Made by a program: the position numbers and the translations under genes. A stretch of DNA of 64,000 nt from Morinoia aosen (Eukaryota; Arthropoda; Malacostraca; Amphipoda; Talitridae): positions 73,096,201 through 73,160,200 of the forward strand of contig CM059562.1 of NCBI GenBank assembly GCA_030386875.1. The letters run 5' to 3'. The notes beneath the pieces are model-generated. The model was not told the origin of the DNA and did not search any database. It worked only from the letters and a program-made list of their open reading frames with translations. Positions within the stretch are counted from its first letter, which is position 1, and every line of letters begins with the position of its first letter. Positions 1 through 12,508 of the stretch are shown here, in pieces.

Positions 1-2509
1 AAGGTTCTTTCTCAGTAATAATCATCTCAAAAAACGAAATACAGGAAGAATTTGCAAAAAAAAATTATATTATATCAGGTCAAGGAACTTCAAATCCATC
101 AAACGCTCCTTCATGAGTTCAAATCGTTTCCTCATTTCTCAAAATAGAAAGTATTTGTTTGGTTAAAGGATGTCGGAATCAGCTTATGAAATGCGCAAAG
201 TTGGCGATACATTCCCCCGTATTGCATGTCTCATGACAATTGCGTGACGCTCACCTGAATTTCTTCAAAAATTTACCTTGTTTTGCTCTGAACACTGAAA
301 AAAATAGAGCGGAGTCTCTAACACTGTTGAGTGTTCATGAAAAACAGCGTCACAAGATCGACCTCGATCACGTATTTATTACAACGATCACGTTTTTATT
401 ACAACGATCACGTATTTACTACAAAGCAATAGCAACATTCTTGGTAACAACGCAGGATTTCTATGACGATATCTATGTGAAGGAGCTGCTTCTCAAGATT
501 TACCCAGAACACTACACGCCTAACACGCATTGCATATCGCTCTGACCCTGTCTTTGGAGTACCCAATGTGATCGCGAGTCAAGCAGCGTCACGACGCTCA
601 ACAAGTTGGACGACAGACGTCGATGACTCGCTCAATGTTCTGACGTGACACGACGCAACAAATCGTCGAGATGAAACGTAAACAAATGGATACTTGTCTG
701 CTGAGTTAATGTTTAAAAATTCCGTAATTTCAAAATCGAATTCGTGAAAAACTGCGTCCTAAGCTTTTTTACATACGGTTTTAGTCAAACGGTGAGCGTT
801 ATTCGTGGATTTGAGTCATGTTTCAGCTGGCAATAATTCTAAAACAATTCTGTTTGACTAAAATATCAAATGATAGGTCAAAAAAAACGTGAAAAGTTCC
901 ATTAGATGCCAAGCTCACCTCTCAGTGAGGCATAAGAGGCTGATTAGATTTCTGTTGTTATAATCTTTGCAGTTTTCCAACTCATTTTCCCTTAAAAAAA
1001 TTAGATTACTATTGCAGCTGAGATACAAGAAGCTCAGGTAATCAAGAGCTGCTCTAAATAATTGCTTATGAGGTAGCTAACGAAATAAAATTTTAAAATC
1101 GAGCGAATTAATAAAAAATAAATAACAAGGGTACTCGAACAAAGGAAATACATGGTAAAAAGAGCAAATTTAAACTACATTAAAGTTAAAAACGTGCTTG
1201 TGAGACCTTAGCAAACTATGAAACTTTTAAATTTACGATAGAGCAACCAAATTTGTCTAAATTAGTTTATGTTATCAGTGAGGGATTAAAAAGTTCAGTT
1301 CTCCATCATGAGCTCACGTGCTAAATGTGATGGTAAAATATAATTGACATAACATTCATGCTAAATGATCAGTTAATCATGAAATTGCTCTGGTTCCCGA
1401 ATGTAGGCACTAAGATTTTGCTATATTATGTGATAAATGAACCACCGAATGAAACTTCAATTCAAAACGTGTGCAGAATTTTATTTTGTATAACTCGATG
1501 AGCATTTTCTCGAGCACGTGTACAGATTTAGTTCCGTTTCTATTTCCCACTTTTAATTAAAAAATTACTTATGAATTTAAAAGCAAAATCTCAAATTTTC
1601 ACTGCCAAAAAATGTGGACGTAAACATAATCTGCACAATTTCAGTTTCTATATACATAACCTCGGAAAATATTACTTTTCTGCGCTACGTGGTTAATTTT
1701 CTCGTAACACGTACAAAATAACATTACACTGACTTAAGCTATGATTTACTTATGGCCTTAGCAAAGCCAATAAAAAAAGCAAATTAATAAAACGTTGTGC
1801 GAACATGGTAATTTTATCGGTTAAAATAATATAAACATGCTTAATTCTTGCTTATCCATCAAAATATATTTACAATACTTAGGAAATTCCAGTTCAGTCT
1901 AAGCTCTCATAGAAAGTCAATCTTTAGAACAAAATTTTTCAGGCAGCAGAAAAGTCAGAAACAAAAAATTTGATTAATCAGAATGAGCAAAAAATAGGCT
2001 ATGTCCAAGTTCAGCATTATCTTGGCCGGAATATTAAATTAATATTGTACTCTACAAAGTCTGTTTGAAATAAATTAAATCGCAATTATTCCTACGAGTT
2101 TCATGAAGAGATAAATTAAAAATTCAACGAAAACTTTATTACATTTTATCACTACATCTCTTTAATTCTTATGCATATCTTCAAACTTTTCCTTCCGTTC
2201 ATTTTACTCTCTACAGCAGCACAGTAAACTTGTATTATAATTCATTACCATTACATTTAAAGCGTTTAGATCAACGAACACATCGCTTAAATGTTGTCTC
2301 AAACTATGACATAACAGAAGGTCCAATAATGAATAGAAGAGAAGAACAAAATACATCAACATTACTATGCATCGCTCATCAGTTCTCGTGTGAATTCAAA
2401 AACGGTAGCAAAATTGAACCTTCCTTTCTTTATTCTGATCAGAAAACTTCCTAAAATTTACAGGCCGAAACTCCTGTGGTCATTGGTCGTAAATTACATA
2501 AGCCAACAC
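1..2509. other. AT-rich non-coding stretch
   Basis: No gene is supported here. The longest open frames (about 100 codons near 240-545 and 74 codons near 2230-2454) have no splice or composition support and are expected by chance. The only local structure is three copies of a roughly 20-bp unit built on GATCACGT followed by TTTATTACAAC at about 366-424. Most likely intergenic or intronic. Confidence 0.5.
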
Positions 2510-2995
2510 TATAAACGTAACTCCGCACTCAAAATGACATACTGTAACTGAGCAATCAATTTGACGCGACTCAACTCATTAATATAATCCATGCCTCAAA
2601 ATGCCGTAACTCTACGCTGGAGATGAAGTAACCCAACACGCATTTTAGCGGGAGTCAACGCCTAAATTAGCGTACCATAACACTCAAGTTAATGTAATTC
2701 TGTGCTCAAATAATAGCAACCCAACGTTCAACTCAACTCAACTCAGCATCCAAATTATCGTAACTCAACACTTAAATCATCGCAAGTCACCACTCAAATT
2801 AAGGCGACCCAGCACTCAATTTATCGCATTTCATTCCTTAAATTAACGCAACTGAGCACTCATATTATCGTAACTCACGCCCAAATCATCACAAGTCAGC
2901 ACTCAAATTAACGTAATTAGCGCAACTCAACACTCGAATTAAACTTGCTCAGCAGTGAAATTATCGCAAAAGACTCTTAAATGAATGTCATACAA
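2510..2995. repeat. Degenerate 22-bp tandem repeat
   Basis: About 20 diverged copies of a unit of the form CGTAACTCAACACTCAAATTAT. The phase is clearest at 2755-2940, where successive units keep the CAAATTA core and the CG-AACTCA lead. Divergence between copies is high, so the array is old. No frame stays open across it. Confidence 0.7.
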
Positions 2996-5570
2996 GACCC
3001 AAATTTGCATAAAGCAAATCAGCTTCCAAACCAACATCGCGTTCTCCTCATCAGTTCTCATCTTGACACTCATGAAAGTGAAAAATAGGACGCAGAAGAG
3101 TCTGCTTTCCGGTTTACTTAACTGAACCGTTTTTACTACTGTTCCTTTGAGATATGGTTATCTAATCGTAGCCAGTTACGTCAATGCATGGATTCGTTTG
3201 ACGTCAGAGTTGAATATTAAGTCCTTCACTAAACCGTCTGAAGAACCGCCCAAATGATAGGGACCGTTGCAATAAAATTTAATAAATACAAACCTTGATC
3301 TTCAGCACATTAAACACATGGGTTGCACTTAGTTTATCTTGAAAAATTGACATCTGTTCTCAAAAATGCTCTTACGTAGAACCAGTAATGGAAAACTTCC
3401 GTGTATCATGAGTCTCAGGGAAAACTTTTCATCAAATTAATCAGATTGAACTATTTATCGTGATAAAAATGTCAAGTAGATAAACAACTATTTTAATTTC
3501 AACAGTATCTGTGTCTTTTTCTACTCAACCCGCAATTATTTTTTGGTAAATATATATGTATTTAATCAAAACACCAGGCATGGGAGGGGTGTATTTAACC
3601 TATACACTTGAGAACAACTTTGTAAAATGATAATGAAGACAAAATTGATATAGTACACCCAATTATTCTGTTCAATCACTTACCATAAAGGAGCAAAACA
3701 TTCTTCAATTGCCTCGTACGTTTGAAAATTTCCAAAAATCCAACTTGAGGCACTTGTGTGAACCACTCTTCTCAATTTAAACCTACATTAACATATCATT
3801 GCAGGTAATTTTCAGTTATCAACGTAACTTTTCAGAAAAATAAATCTATTTTAGAATTTTGGCTGAACTAATTCCATTTATTTAACAAAAATTCGGAAAT
3901 TCGAACAAAAAATCTTTTTCCTACTGCGATCTTTAATAAGTAAGTCAATGTATTGCAAATAAACAAGCCCAACAGTCCTCAATATTTAAATGAAACAATT
4001 TAGACCGCAATTTATACAGCAATAAATCATAAATGAATTCATTCATACATTAAACTCACATCGGCCACGAGTCAGGAATGACGTTTCAAAAATACGAACT
4101 CGATCAAATACCCAATTCTCGTGAACTTTTGTTGATAGTTTGGAAAACAAGTACACTGATATTTTCAGTTGAAAAGAACTGATACTTCACCGTGAAATGA
4201 GATTTTTACTCAACTGTAGTTACAATTAATCCCAAATAGAGCAAAATTCTGCTAGCAAAATGATGTAATACACTTTGTATACATCGAAGAAAGAAGAAAA
4301 AAGAGCGGAAGATGCTTGAGCTCAAACGAAGACAGTAAGTTAGGAAAGAATGTAAACAATGACTGCAGAGCAGGAGAGCAGCCATTCAGGGATACGAGTC
4401 AATACTGAAGGCGAAGTTTCTTAGCGATATAGGCTAGTTATAATACCCATCTGGCAGCTGGCCCAAGCATCTCACCTTTGCGGTCAGGCTGCTATTTCGA
4501 GCGTCACTCCAAGAACTGCAGTTTAAAATTAACCGCATAAGAATGATCGGCATTTTAACCCCGCACTGCGAACTGCAGAAAGAGGGCAAACAGCTCCCCG
4601 TTGGTGCGACCTTCGATCACACGTGGGGTAGACAACTGCTTCCGTTCGAGGAAAATCTGAATGAGAGGAACTGTTCGACTGTAAACATTGGCGTGCAGAC
4701 CCACTCGCAGGCTTAGGAATGTCTCATTCTTGAGCAGTAATGCATGTATTTCCGGGACACAATTTTGTCCCCGCAGATGTTCTGTGAAGAGTGCATATTT
4801 TAAAAACTCCCTTAGCATTCATAAAAGCTTTCAGCAATGAGATAGTTGGAACATTTTTCAAAAGAAATGTTATCTAATGGCATTAATTTTATTTTAAACA
4901 GGAGAGTAAAGAATGTCTCTTGACAACAATGTCAAACGATGTCAACACATGTGGTCGATTTTCAGCATCTCTTAAGGGTAGAAATTTTCCAGATTTCGAT
5001 AGACGAGAAAAAAAAATCATCTTATTGGAAAATAAACTTCGAAAGCTCATGGTGTGAATATTTTACTTACTGTAACCAACAATGAAACATCGGTGTTGAT
5101 CAGAGAAAAATAATTTGCCCTTTATATTAAATAGAAGAAATTATCGGTAGAAAAACTCGTTTTCTCTTTGCCTCTCACGGATTAGAGCGAAACTACATCA
5201 CCTTTCAATTATGGGAACTTGGTCTCTATACAAAACCGTCTTCGACAAAATTTTCATCGGCATCGGACCTTCAGGATTGGGTAATCTTATTCAATATGCA
5301 TTACCTCTATATTCGCTCGTGTACATATTACACTCCAATTTCTCACCAAGTCTTTGATTCTGACTGAATTAAGTTACATGCATCAACTCAGTTGACGAAA
5401 ATATTCCTTGATATGCGATTATCTTACTTCTTTTTTTATTTTATAAGCCTTTCCTTTCACACGTCCGTAATTCTTCAGCCATACAGACAGAAAACACATA
5501 CAGGCCTTAGTTCTGAATTACCCCCACTCGCGCTCCACAATGTAACCGTACATGTAAAGACGACACAAAC
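2996..5570. other. AT-rich stretch with weak coding candidates
   Basis: Mostly featureless AT-rich DNA. The exception is a GC-richer island at about 4440-4780, which holds a minus-strand donor-flanked candidate exon (4476-4515) and an adjacent minus-strand open frame at 4555-4818. The latter follows an acceptor-like TTCACAG near 4780 and ends in TAA. Neither matches a family I recognise. Confidence 0.4.
4476..4515 (-). CDS. Candidate small internal exon
   Basis: On the minus strand an acceptor-like segment (TTAATTTTAAACTGCAG) is followed by 40 bases open in one frame, encoding roughly SWSDARNSSLTAK. They end exactly at the consensus donor AAAG/GTGAGA. Short length and lack of homology keep this tentative. 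The neighbouring 87-codon minus frame at 4555-4818 cannot be joined to it by a plausible intron, because only about 40 bases separate them. Confidence 0.2.
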
Positions 5571-6737
5571 ACTGTAATTCTCAAGTATTTTCATCGCCAC
5601 TTAGTTACACAACATAACCATGCAGACAGAGAACGCAAGTATACTTTATTTCTGAAGTATTTTCGTAGTGACTTAGTTACTCAACTTAACCTTGCAGACT
5701 GAGTAGGCAAGTGTACTTTATTTCTGAAGTATTTTCCTAGTGACTTAGTTGCTCAACATAAGCATGCAGTCTGAGAACGCAAATGTACTTTATTTCTGAA
5801 GTATTTTCATAGTGACTTAGTTACTCAACATAACCATGCAGACTGAGAACGCAAATGTACTTTATTTCTGAAGTATTTTCATAGTGACTTAGTTACACAA
5901 CATAACCATGCAGTCTGAAAACGCACGTGTACTTTATTTCTGAAGCATTTTCATAGTGACTTAGTTACTCAACATAACCTTGCAGACTGAATAGGCAAGT
6001 GTATTTTATTTCTGAAGTATTTTCATAGTGACTTAGTAAAACAACATAACCATGCAGACTGAGTAGGCAAATGTACTTTATTTCTGAAGTATTTTCATAG
6101 TGACCGAGTAACACAACATAACCATGCAGAGTGAGAACGCAAATGTACTTTATTTCGGAAGTATTTTCATAGTGACTTAGTTACTCAACATAACCTTGCA
6201 GACTGAGTAGGCAAATTTACTTTATTTCTGAAGTATTTTCATAGTGACTTAGTTACTCAACATAACCATGCAGACTGAGTAGGTAAATGTACTTTATTTC
6301 TGAAGTATTTTCATAGTGACTTAGTTACTCAACATAACCATGCAGACTGAGTTGGCAAATGTACTTTATTTCTGAAGTATTTTCATAGTGACTTAGTAAC
6401 ACAACATAACCATGCAGACTGAGTTGGCAAATGTACTTTATTTCTGAAGTATTTTCATAGTGACTTAGTTACTCAACATAACCATGCAGACTGAGTTGGC
6501 AAATGTACTTTATTTCTGAAGTATTTTCATAGTGACTTAGTTACTCAACATAACCATGCAGACTGAGTTGGCAAATGTACTTTATTTCTGAAGTATTTTC
6601 ATAGTGACTTAGTAACACAACATAACCATGCAGACTGAGTTGGCAAATGTACTTTATTTCTGAAGTATTTTCATAGTGACTTAGTAACACAACATAACCA
6701 TGCACACCGAGACAGCAAAAGTGCCTTATTTCTGAAG
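5571..6737. repeat. 72-bp tandem array, about 16 copies
   Basis: The unit runs from TGTACTTTATTTCTGAAG through TATTTTCATAGTGACTTAG and CAACATAACCATGCAGACTG to a variable end. Copies differ in two diagnostic blocks: TTACTC versus TAACAC after CTTAG, and GAGAACGC, GAGTAGGC or GAGTTGGC near the end. The left half mixes variants. The right half (about 6300-6660) is nearly uniform for GAGTTGGC, as expected after recent homogenisation. Although 72 is a multiple of three, each unit has stops, so the array is not coding. Confidence 0.95.
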
Positions 6738-6832
6738 TATTTGCACTTCACGAGGATAGGAAGAGAAACTCTGGCCAGGATAAGGAGGTCAGAAACAGGA
6801 AGGAGAGTTATGCGAGACCTTTCGATGTATAA
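6738..6832 (+). CDS. Candidate terminal exon beside the 72-bp array
   Basis: Immediately after the last repeat copy, the sequence TTATTTCTGAAG works as an acceptor. The following 95 bases are open and end in TAA, with a charged translation close to FALHEDRKRNSGQDKEV and then RNRKESYARPFDV. A second frame is also open here, so the reading frame is uncertain. The acceptor-like bases are shared with every unit of the array. No family recognised. Confidence 0.22.
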
Positions 6833-8280
6833 ACTCTACTAAGTAATACCCACCGTAGACCGCCCAACATCTGTGCATGAAACTAAGCATTAGATATTAG
6901 CAACGAATGGATTTTCAAAGACTTCTATAGGTAATGGAATTTTAAGTCACTTTTTCATGGTTGTTTGGACACTACTGCGCGAGCGAAATTTTAAACCAAA
7001 CCTTAAGTTTTATAAATACTGACGTTAAGGAAATTCCCATCCCTGTTCAATACCACATTTAAAGATCTTTATTTCGATATATTTTGGCATAGATTTCGAA
7101 TTAAGAAACAAGAAAAGGATCTCTTTTTTTGTGACTGATATACTCTGTGGCGGCCTCCGTAATTGTGCGTGTGTATGTGGTTCTCAGTGCGGGATTATCG
7201 ATTATTTATAACAACCTTATACTCATTTGTCGCTCTGACTTATTGTTTATACTTAGTATTTTACAAAATGAAAAATTGTTAACGAGCTTGACTTCTTAAG
7301 CGCTTGATAAAGCATAATTGTACTCAAGAAGTCCAAGGGACGCAGTCACTTTTGGTGCTGGGCAACCAAGCATGAGTTGGATTTATCCAAACGCTTAAAC
7401 CGCAAATTTCATTCGCCTGGAGAGTGACAATGAATTAATGTAACGGAACCATTCACTTTCTCAGCTATTGAAGTCTGACGCAGATAATCCAAAGGAATTA
7501 CCTTTCAAAGAATTAACTTGAAAACCCTTGTTCATTCAGTGCGGAAATGCATACTCACAAGCCTCAGAATTAGAGAGAGTTGATGTAAATGAAGTCGCGG
7601 ATATCAAGTGTGCAAGAGTAAACTTCTGAATTACGAAGCACTGCACGCAATCCAGGAATTATCTCTAATTTCAGAAATTAGCATGTAGTAGTTCAGAAAA
7701 GTTATGGTATCTAATTTTTACGGTAATACCTTGAGGTGCAGGTATCGTTTAGCAACAAAAACTTATGCTTGGAGAGAACATTTGTTACGTAATCTTGGAA
7801 GAGGCCTGCCCAAATTGTCACCATGCACAACAGTCGCCAAATTCTGTCACTCCCACACATTCAAAACTGCAAAAAATGCACTTAATTTTCAGCTTAACCA
7901 TTCTTTTAAGATGTTAGTTGAGAGAATGCGAAGTCCTCGAATCTTGCAAAGCTATCGCTGAACTTTATTTGCTTGGTTTCGAAAATGTGAGTAACATATG
8001 ACTGCTCGGAATGTTCGAAATAAACATTTATGGACCACTGATCCAATTTACAATCAATTTAACTAATTTGTTTGTACCTGCACTAGCTTTAGAACTTTTA
8101 ACTTTACGACTTCCCTGAGCGAAAATTTATTTGCGCTATCTTTCGATTCGAAGTTTTTTTTCGCATCTGAACGATGCACGAAAAAAGAAACCAACGTTGT
8201 AGATGAGCACTTTATCTTCATTCTTGAATTAAAAGACCCAAATAATTTCTTGAATTCTTGTAAGCCGTGAATAACATACT
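6833..8280. other. AT-rich stretch, no clear gene
   Basis: Nothing firm is visible. A plus-strand frame of 85 codons at 7704-7961 starts with ATG but lacks recognisable domains, splice signals or compositional contrast, and could be chance. Confidence 0.4.
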
Positions 8281-8285
8281 TGCAT

Positions 8286-8429
8286 AATGAAAACAGTAAC
8301 TATAATATAACATATGAAAACAGTAACAGTAATATAACAAATAAAACCAGTAACAATAACATATCACATAAAAACAGAAGCAATAATGTAACAAATAAAA
8401 ACAGTGACAATAATGAAGCAAATAAAACC
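8286..8429. repeat. 27-bp tandem repeat, about 5 copies
   Basis: The unit is AAAACAGTAACAATAATATA plus a 7-base tail. Because 27 is a multiple of three, frames on both strands stay open through it and give periodic peptides (Asn/Ser-rich on plus, Cys/Tyr/Phe-rich on minus). I treat those as by-products of the repeat. Confidence 0.85.
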
Positions 8430-8573
8430 TACGCGAAAGTTCGTCGTATACCAGGTCACTCTCCTGCAGTCGGAGAATGTGGCGACACAACTGCGGCTCC
8501 GCATCAGCAGGTGGGCTAAATCTAATAGAAATATTTAGCAGGTCTCTTTCTTCATCTAAACTTCCCTCCTATT

Positions 8574-8588
8574 CCCCCCCCCCCCCCC
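8574..8588. repeat. Poly-C run (15)
   Basis: An uninterrupted run of 15 C residues on the plus strand, in otherwise AT-rich DNA. Length may be unreliable in assemblies. Confidence 0.9.
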
Positions 8589-9007
8589 ATCTCTTTTCCA
8601 TTCGCCCAAGTTCGGTCGTGTTTAGTTAGCTAATGTACTCTTTTCACAGTCACGCAGCGAGAGAAACAATTAATTTTTCGAAAAGGTTATTTTCGCATTA
8701 CTTGATGGGTCGACTTAGCAATGTCAGCTGGCCTTCTAGCTCGCCTGATCTATCCATACTCAACTTTTTCTGTAGGAACACTTTAAGAAAATAATGCAAC
8801 GCTAATTAATAACAATAATAATAATAATAACAAACACCAACGCTAATTAAAAGAAACACATTGAATTGTAAATATATCAAGAATATTTATGGTGACACTC
8901 TCATCAAAGTTACAGAAACTTTTTTAAAAATTAAAAAGGATCGTCGCAAAAATGTACAATACTTCTAAGATTTTTTAACTTAAAGGAATACTGTTTTAAA
9001 GTAAAAT

Positions 9008-9127
9008 CTAAATTTTAGTAAATATTCTACCATAATTTCTAAATTTTAGTAAATATTCTACCATAATTTCTAGAATTTATTGAATATTCTACCATAATTT
9101 CTAAATTCTAGTAAATATTCTAACATG
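9008..9127. repeat. 31-bp tandem repeat, 4 copies
   Basis: The unit is CTAAATTTTAGTAAATATTC followed by TACCATAATTT. The first two copies are identical and the last two are diverged. Non-coding. Confidence 0.9.
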
Positions 9128-12100
9128 TATGAGTAGTGTTTAGTTCAAACCCTAACGACCTATTAGTTATAAAATTTCATTTTTGTTGCATCCATTTTGA
9201 CTACCGTTGTACTCGTATTATAACAACTACGACCACAAACTCGATATGTGACACTCACATGACTTGATGATTAGGAACACAACGGATGCTTACGAAGGGC
9301 CTCGTGCTCCTTCAAAAAATGGTAGACCATAAAAATACGCAAAACTAACGCAGTGCATCATGATTCTACGACGATGTTATGAATCACAAGGAAGATTCTC
9401 TTGGTAGATGAACCTGGCTTTTGCTCATCAAATATTCAAGAATAATTTACAAGAGGTTCAAGTACCTGAAAGAGGGTCATTGAAAAAAAACATTTTTGAT
9501 AGCTAAATTATTTGAAAATTATAACACTCGCATAGAATACAATTCACCATCACGAATAAAAAACTTTTATATATTTTGCGTTAGCAATGAAGTGATCGCT
9601 CTTTCCTTAAATTAATTTTATCCGCTTGAAAAATATTCCAACTCACTTTAACTTGATTCGCATAAACTCTAGGACAGCTTTTTCGAAAAACTCAGAATTA
9701 TCAATTCACTTATTAGAGAAATATAATCGTAAAAGCGATTAGGGTCACTAATTCCACATAAAAACCATTATAGTTGAAGTGAAGTGAATTATTTATAATT
9801 TTGCCCAAACATTAGTAAGATAATTAATTACATGACAAGAAATAAAATAATTTAGGACTTCTATGCTGAACAAAAGGAAAATTAACTACATCCGTCCATT
9901 TATAATGCTTTGTAAATAGTGAGAAAATAGTCGTTGTCCTTGTGTTACTGAAGTCCTGAATAAGTAAGCCACTTTTTTTATAATTTGGAGGTGAAGCTTG
10001 AAAAAGGTGCTGCTGAACTCCGGTTGATTACGTTACACTGCTTTTGTAATAAAAATGGACGTTTGTGAATGAATCAGTGGAAGCAATTCAACATGTGAAC
10101 CAACTGTCAAATCACAAAGATCCAATAAGCTACTTTTTAAAACTTGAAGATAGAAATTGAAAATAGTGCTACTGAATTCTAGTCGATTACGTTACAATGT
10201 TTTTGCAATAAAAATGAACGTTAATTTTATCTTTAATTTTACGTAAGCGTTTGCTACCGAATCACCAGTGGAAGCATTTCAAAACTTGAACCGACTCCCA
10301 AAGATGCGATCAAGCAACGCGCAGTAAGTGAACAATACACAGTACACATAGGCCCACATTACACAACGCTCACTTCCTGACTCGCAGCAAGCAGCAGGAC
10401 GGTCTTGCCATGAGCAACATCTGGCTACCGACGCCAAAACTCGTCTTCGGCGCCGAGTTTCCGTTTCTTAAAATTTAAATGTTTCTTTCTTATAAATATA
10501 ACTCGTACATCATACATCTTCTCCAGCTATGGTGTTTTTTCTTAAGCAAGTGGAAAAACGAGAATTCTTTTGATATCTCGTTCTCGTCATATATGCAAGT
10601 TAAAAGAATCTCTCAACAGTAACTTTGAATAGACGTCGATTCTGTCTGAAAATTCCCAACGGTCCTTTGATGTAATTTTCCAGTTTTAAAACGAGCGAAG
10701 AAAAAATTTTTGTTGCCGCGTTTTTCTTCAGATGGTCTCTGCAGGTTGGCTCCCATTTCCTTGATATGAAGAGCAAAATTGGAGCACGATTATCAGTATT
10801 TCGTTGTCTAAGGCTTTACCCAAGGCAGCATTACCGTCGCCGGGGTTGGTAAGTGGAGCGCGTCGTGATGTTGCCGTAGCAGTTAGCTTCAGTTCTCCCT
10901 CAGCAATTATAGCCATAACGCTAGACATGCGCAGTGCTGCGCGTAATTAGATGTCATTTGAGACCTTTATATCGACATCGTCCTTTTTTTCATCTGAGCG
11001 ACCAGGAATACACGAAGCTGCATTTTTTCATCGCATTGACGTAGAAAATTCTTTGTTGCAGCATTAATTTATCACATGGACGCAGAAAATTATACTGAAA
11101 CTACATTTTTCATCGCATGGACGTAGAAAATCATATGTTATAATGGAAGCCGTTAACTTAAATCACTTTAATAGCGTTGCTAACTGCAACAAGCAAAAGA
11201 AGATTCTATGCTTTGTGTGACGAATTGTACAACGTTTTGTGCAACGTGTCACTTTTGCAATAACGAGCGGCGTGCGACCAGCAGGATTATGTCAGTTTTC
11301 TACGACCAAAATTGATGTCAGAACTCAAGTTGCATGCTCATCTGGCTGCAGTGTGCAGTACTACTCAATCCAACTTTTCTCGCCGAAGCATCTTTGATTT
11401 TAGCCGACATTTTGACTGAAATTCAATGGAAAAATTTCCCGGCGCAAGAAACGAGGGGTCGAAATAAAAGGACTTGCACTAAAACAGTTAATTAAAAATT
11501 GTTTCGCGGATGATTTAGATGAAAAACTTACAAGGAAACGTCGTAAATATATATTTTAGAGGCGAGTTCGCAAGGCGAAACCATATAGAGCTGCTAATAT
11601 CATAGATGCCACGGAGAAAAATTAGACTGGGCACTTATAGAGAGAGCACCAAAATATTGTTTAACTAGAAGAACCGTGATCTGAATTATTTACGTTGAAC
11701 GAAATAAATGGTAAAAGTTTTTATTCCAGACTGCTGAAATTAATACACTACATAATGCTAAAAAATGAACGAAGTGGTACTAGGACAATGAATCAAGCAA
11801 TTACAAGACTAAACATTTAGAGTTAGTAGTCAAATTTAAATAGAAAAATATTAGAACATGATGTATGCAGACAACAATAATTTCTGAGTTGGTTTAGGTT
11901 TTGGATTCATACAAGACGTAGCGTAACTCCTTCATATCAACTCAACCTACATATCAAGTTCCGATTCAAAAAGTGTTAGAAACTAATCTTGAATTTCACT
12001 TTCAGAATTACATGAGGATATTGTCAGCATAGCTTCCAGCTACTAACTTGCCAAATAGAGTTTCAAGACGACAAATATCACAACATAGTTTCTAAACATC

Positions 12101-12196
12101 AAATATCCAGAGAGATTACTTACAAATTTTAAAGTACTTAAAAAAACTACAAAAATTCATGACCACTCAAAGTATTAATTTCCAGAGCTCAAAATA
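9128..12196. other. Non-coding stretch with weak duplications
   Basis: No gene supported. A segment at about 9980-10085 is repeated in diverged form at 10140-10230 (shared TGCTACTGAA, GATTACGTTACA and GCAATAAAAATG blocks). Three copies of a unit containing TTTTTCATCGCATGGACGTA with GAAAAT lie at 11024-11140. Confidence 0.5.
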
Positions 12197-12436
12197 CCGA
12201 AGCTGATTTAACAGTGCAAAATGGCACTGAATCAACTACAATTAACCATAGCACATAATATCAAAGATGATTTTACAGTGCAAAATGGCACCCTATTAAC
12301 TCCAATTAACCATAGCACATAATATCAAAACTGACTTTACAGTGCAAAATAGCATTCTATCAATTGCAATTAACCATTGCACATAATTTCAAAGCTGATT
12401 TTACAGTGCAAAATGTCACCATAGCATTGCAATTAA
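12197..12436. repeat. 64-bp tandem repeat, about 3.7 copies
   Basis: Each unit starts ACAGTGCAAAATGGCAC, continues through CAATTAACCATAGCACATAA and ends TCAAAGCTGATTTT. Unit starts at 12211, 12275, 12339 and 12403 give an exact 64-bp period. The CTGATTTTACAG join resembles a plus-strand 3' splice site, and the array abuts the candidate exon at 12441. Confidence 0.93.
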
Positions 12437-12440
12437 TTAG

Positions 12441-12508
12441 AGCCAAAGCTCCTCTTATGTGACGAGTGTATCTCTCGAGGACATAATTGGAAGACTCAGC
12501 ACAAGGAG
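12441..12508 (+). CDS. Candidate internal exon
   Basis: A 68-base segment between an acceptor-like AATTAATTAG, whose TAG is an in-frame stop just outside the exon, and the consensus donor AAGGAG/GTGAGT. The only well-behaved frame reads SQSSSYVTSVSLEDIIGRLS plus TR and leaves two bases for the next exon. It follows directly on the 64-bp array. No family recognised. The GC-rich DNA downstream (12510-12830) holds a 116-codon plus frame, which I take as intron or chance because it starts across the donor. Confidence 0.3.

Noticed and set aside
240-545. 101-codon plus-strand frame
   Set aside because: AT-rich, contains a short repeat, no splice or composition support.
8218-8519. Open frames with repeating Asn/Ser or Cys/Tyr peptides
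   Set aside because: They follow from a 27-bp repeat whose length is a multiple of three.
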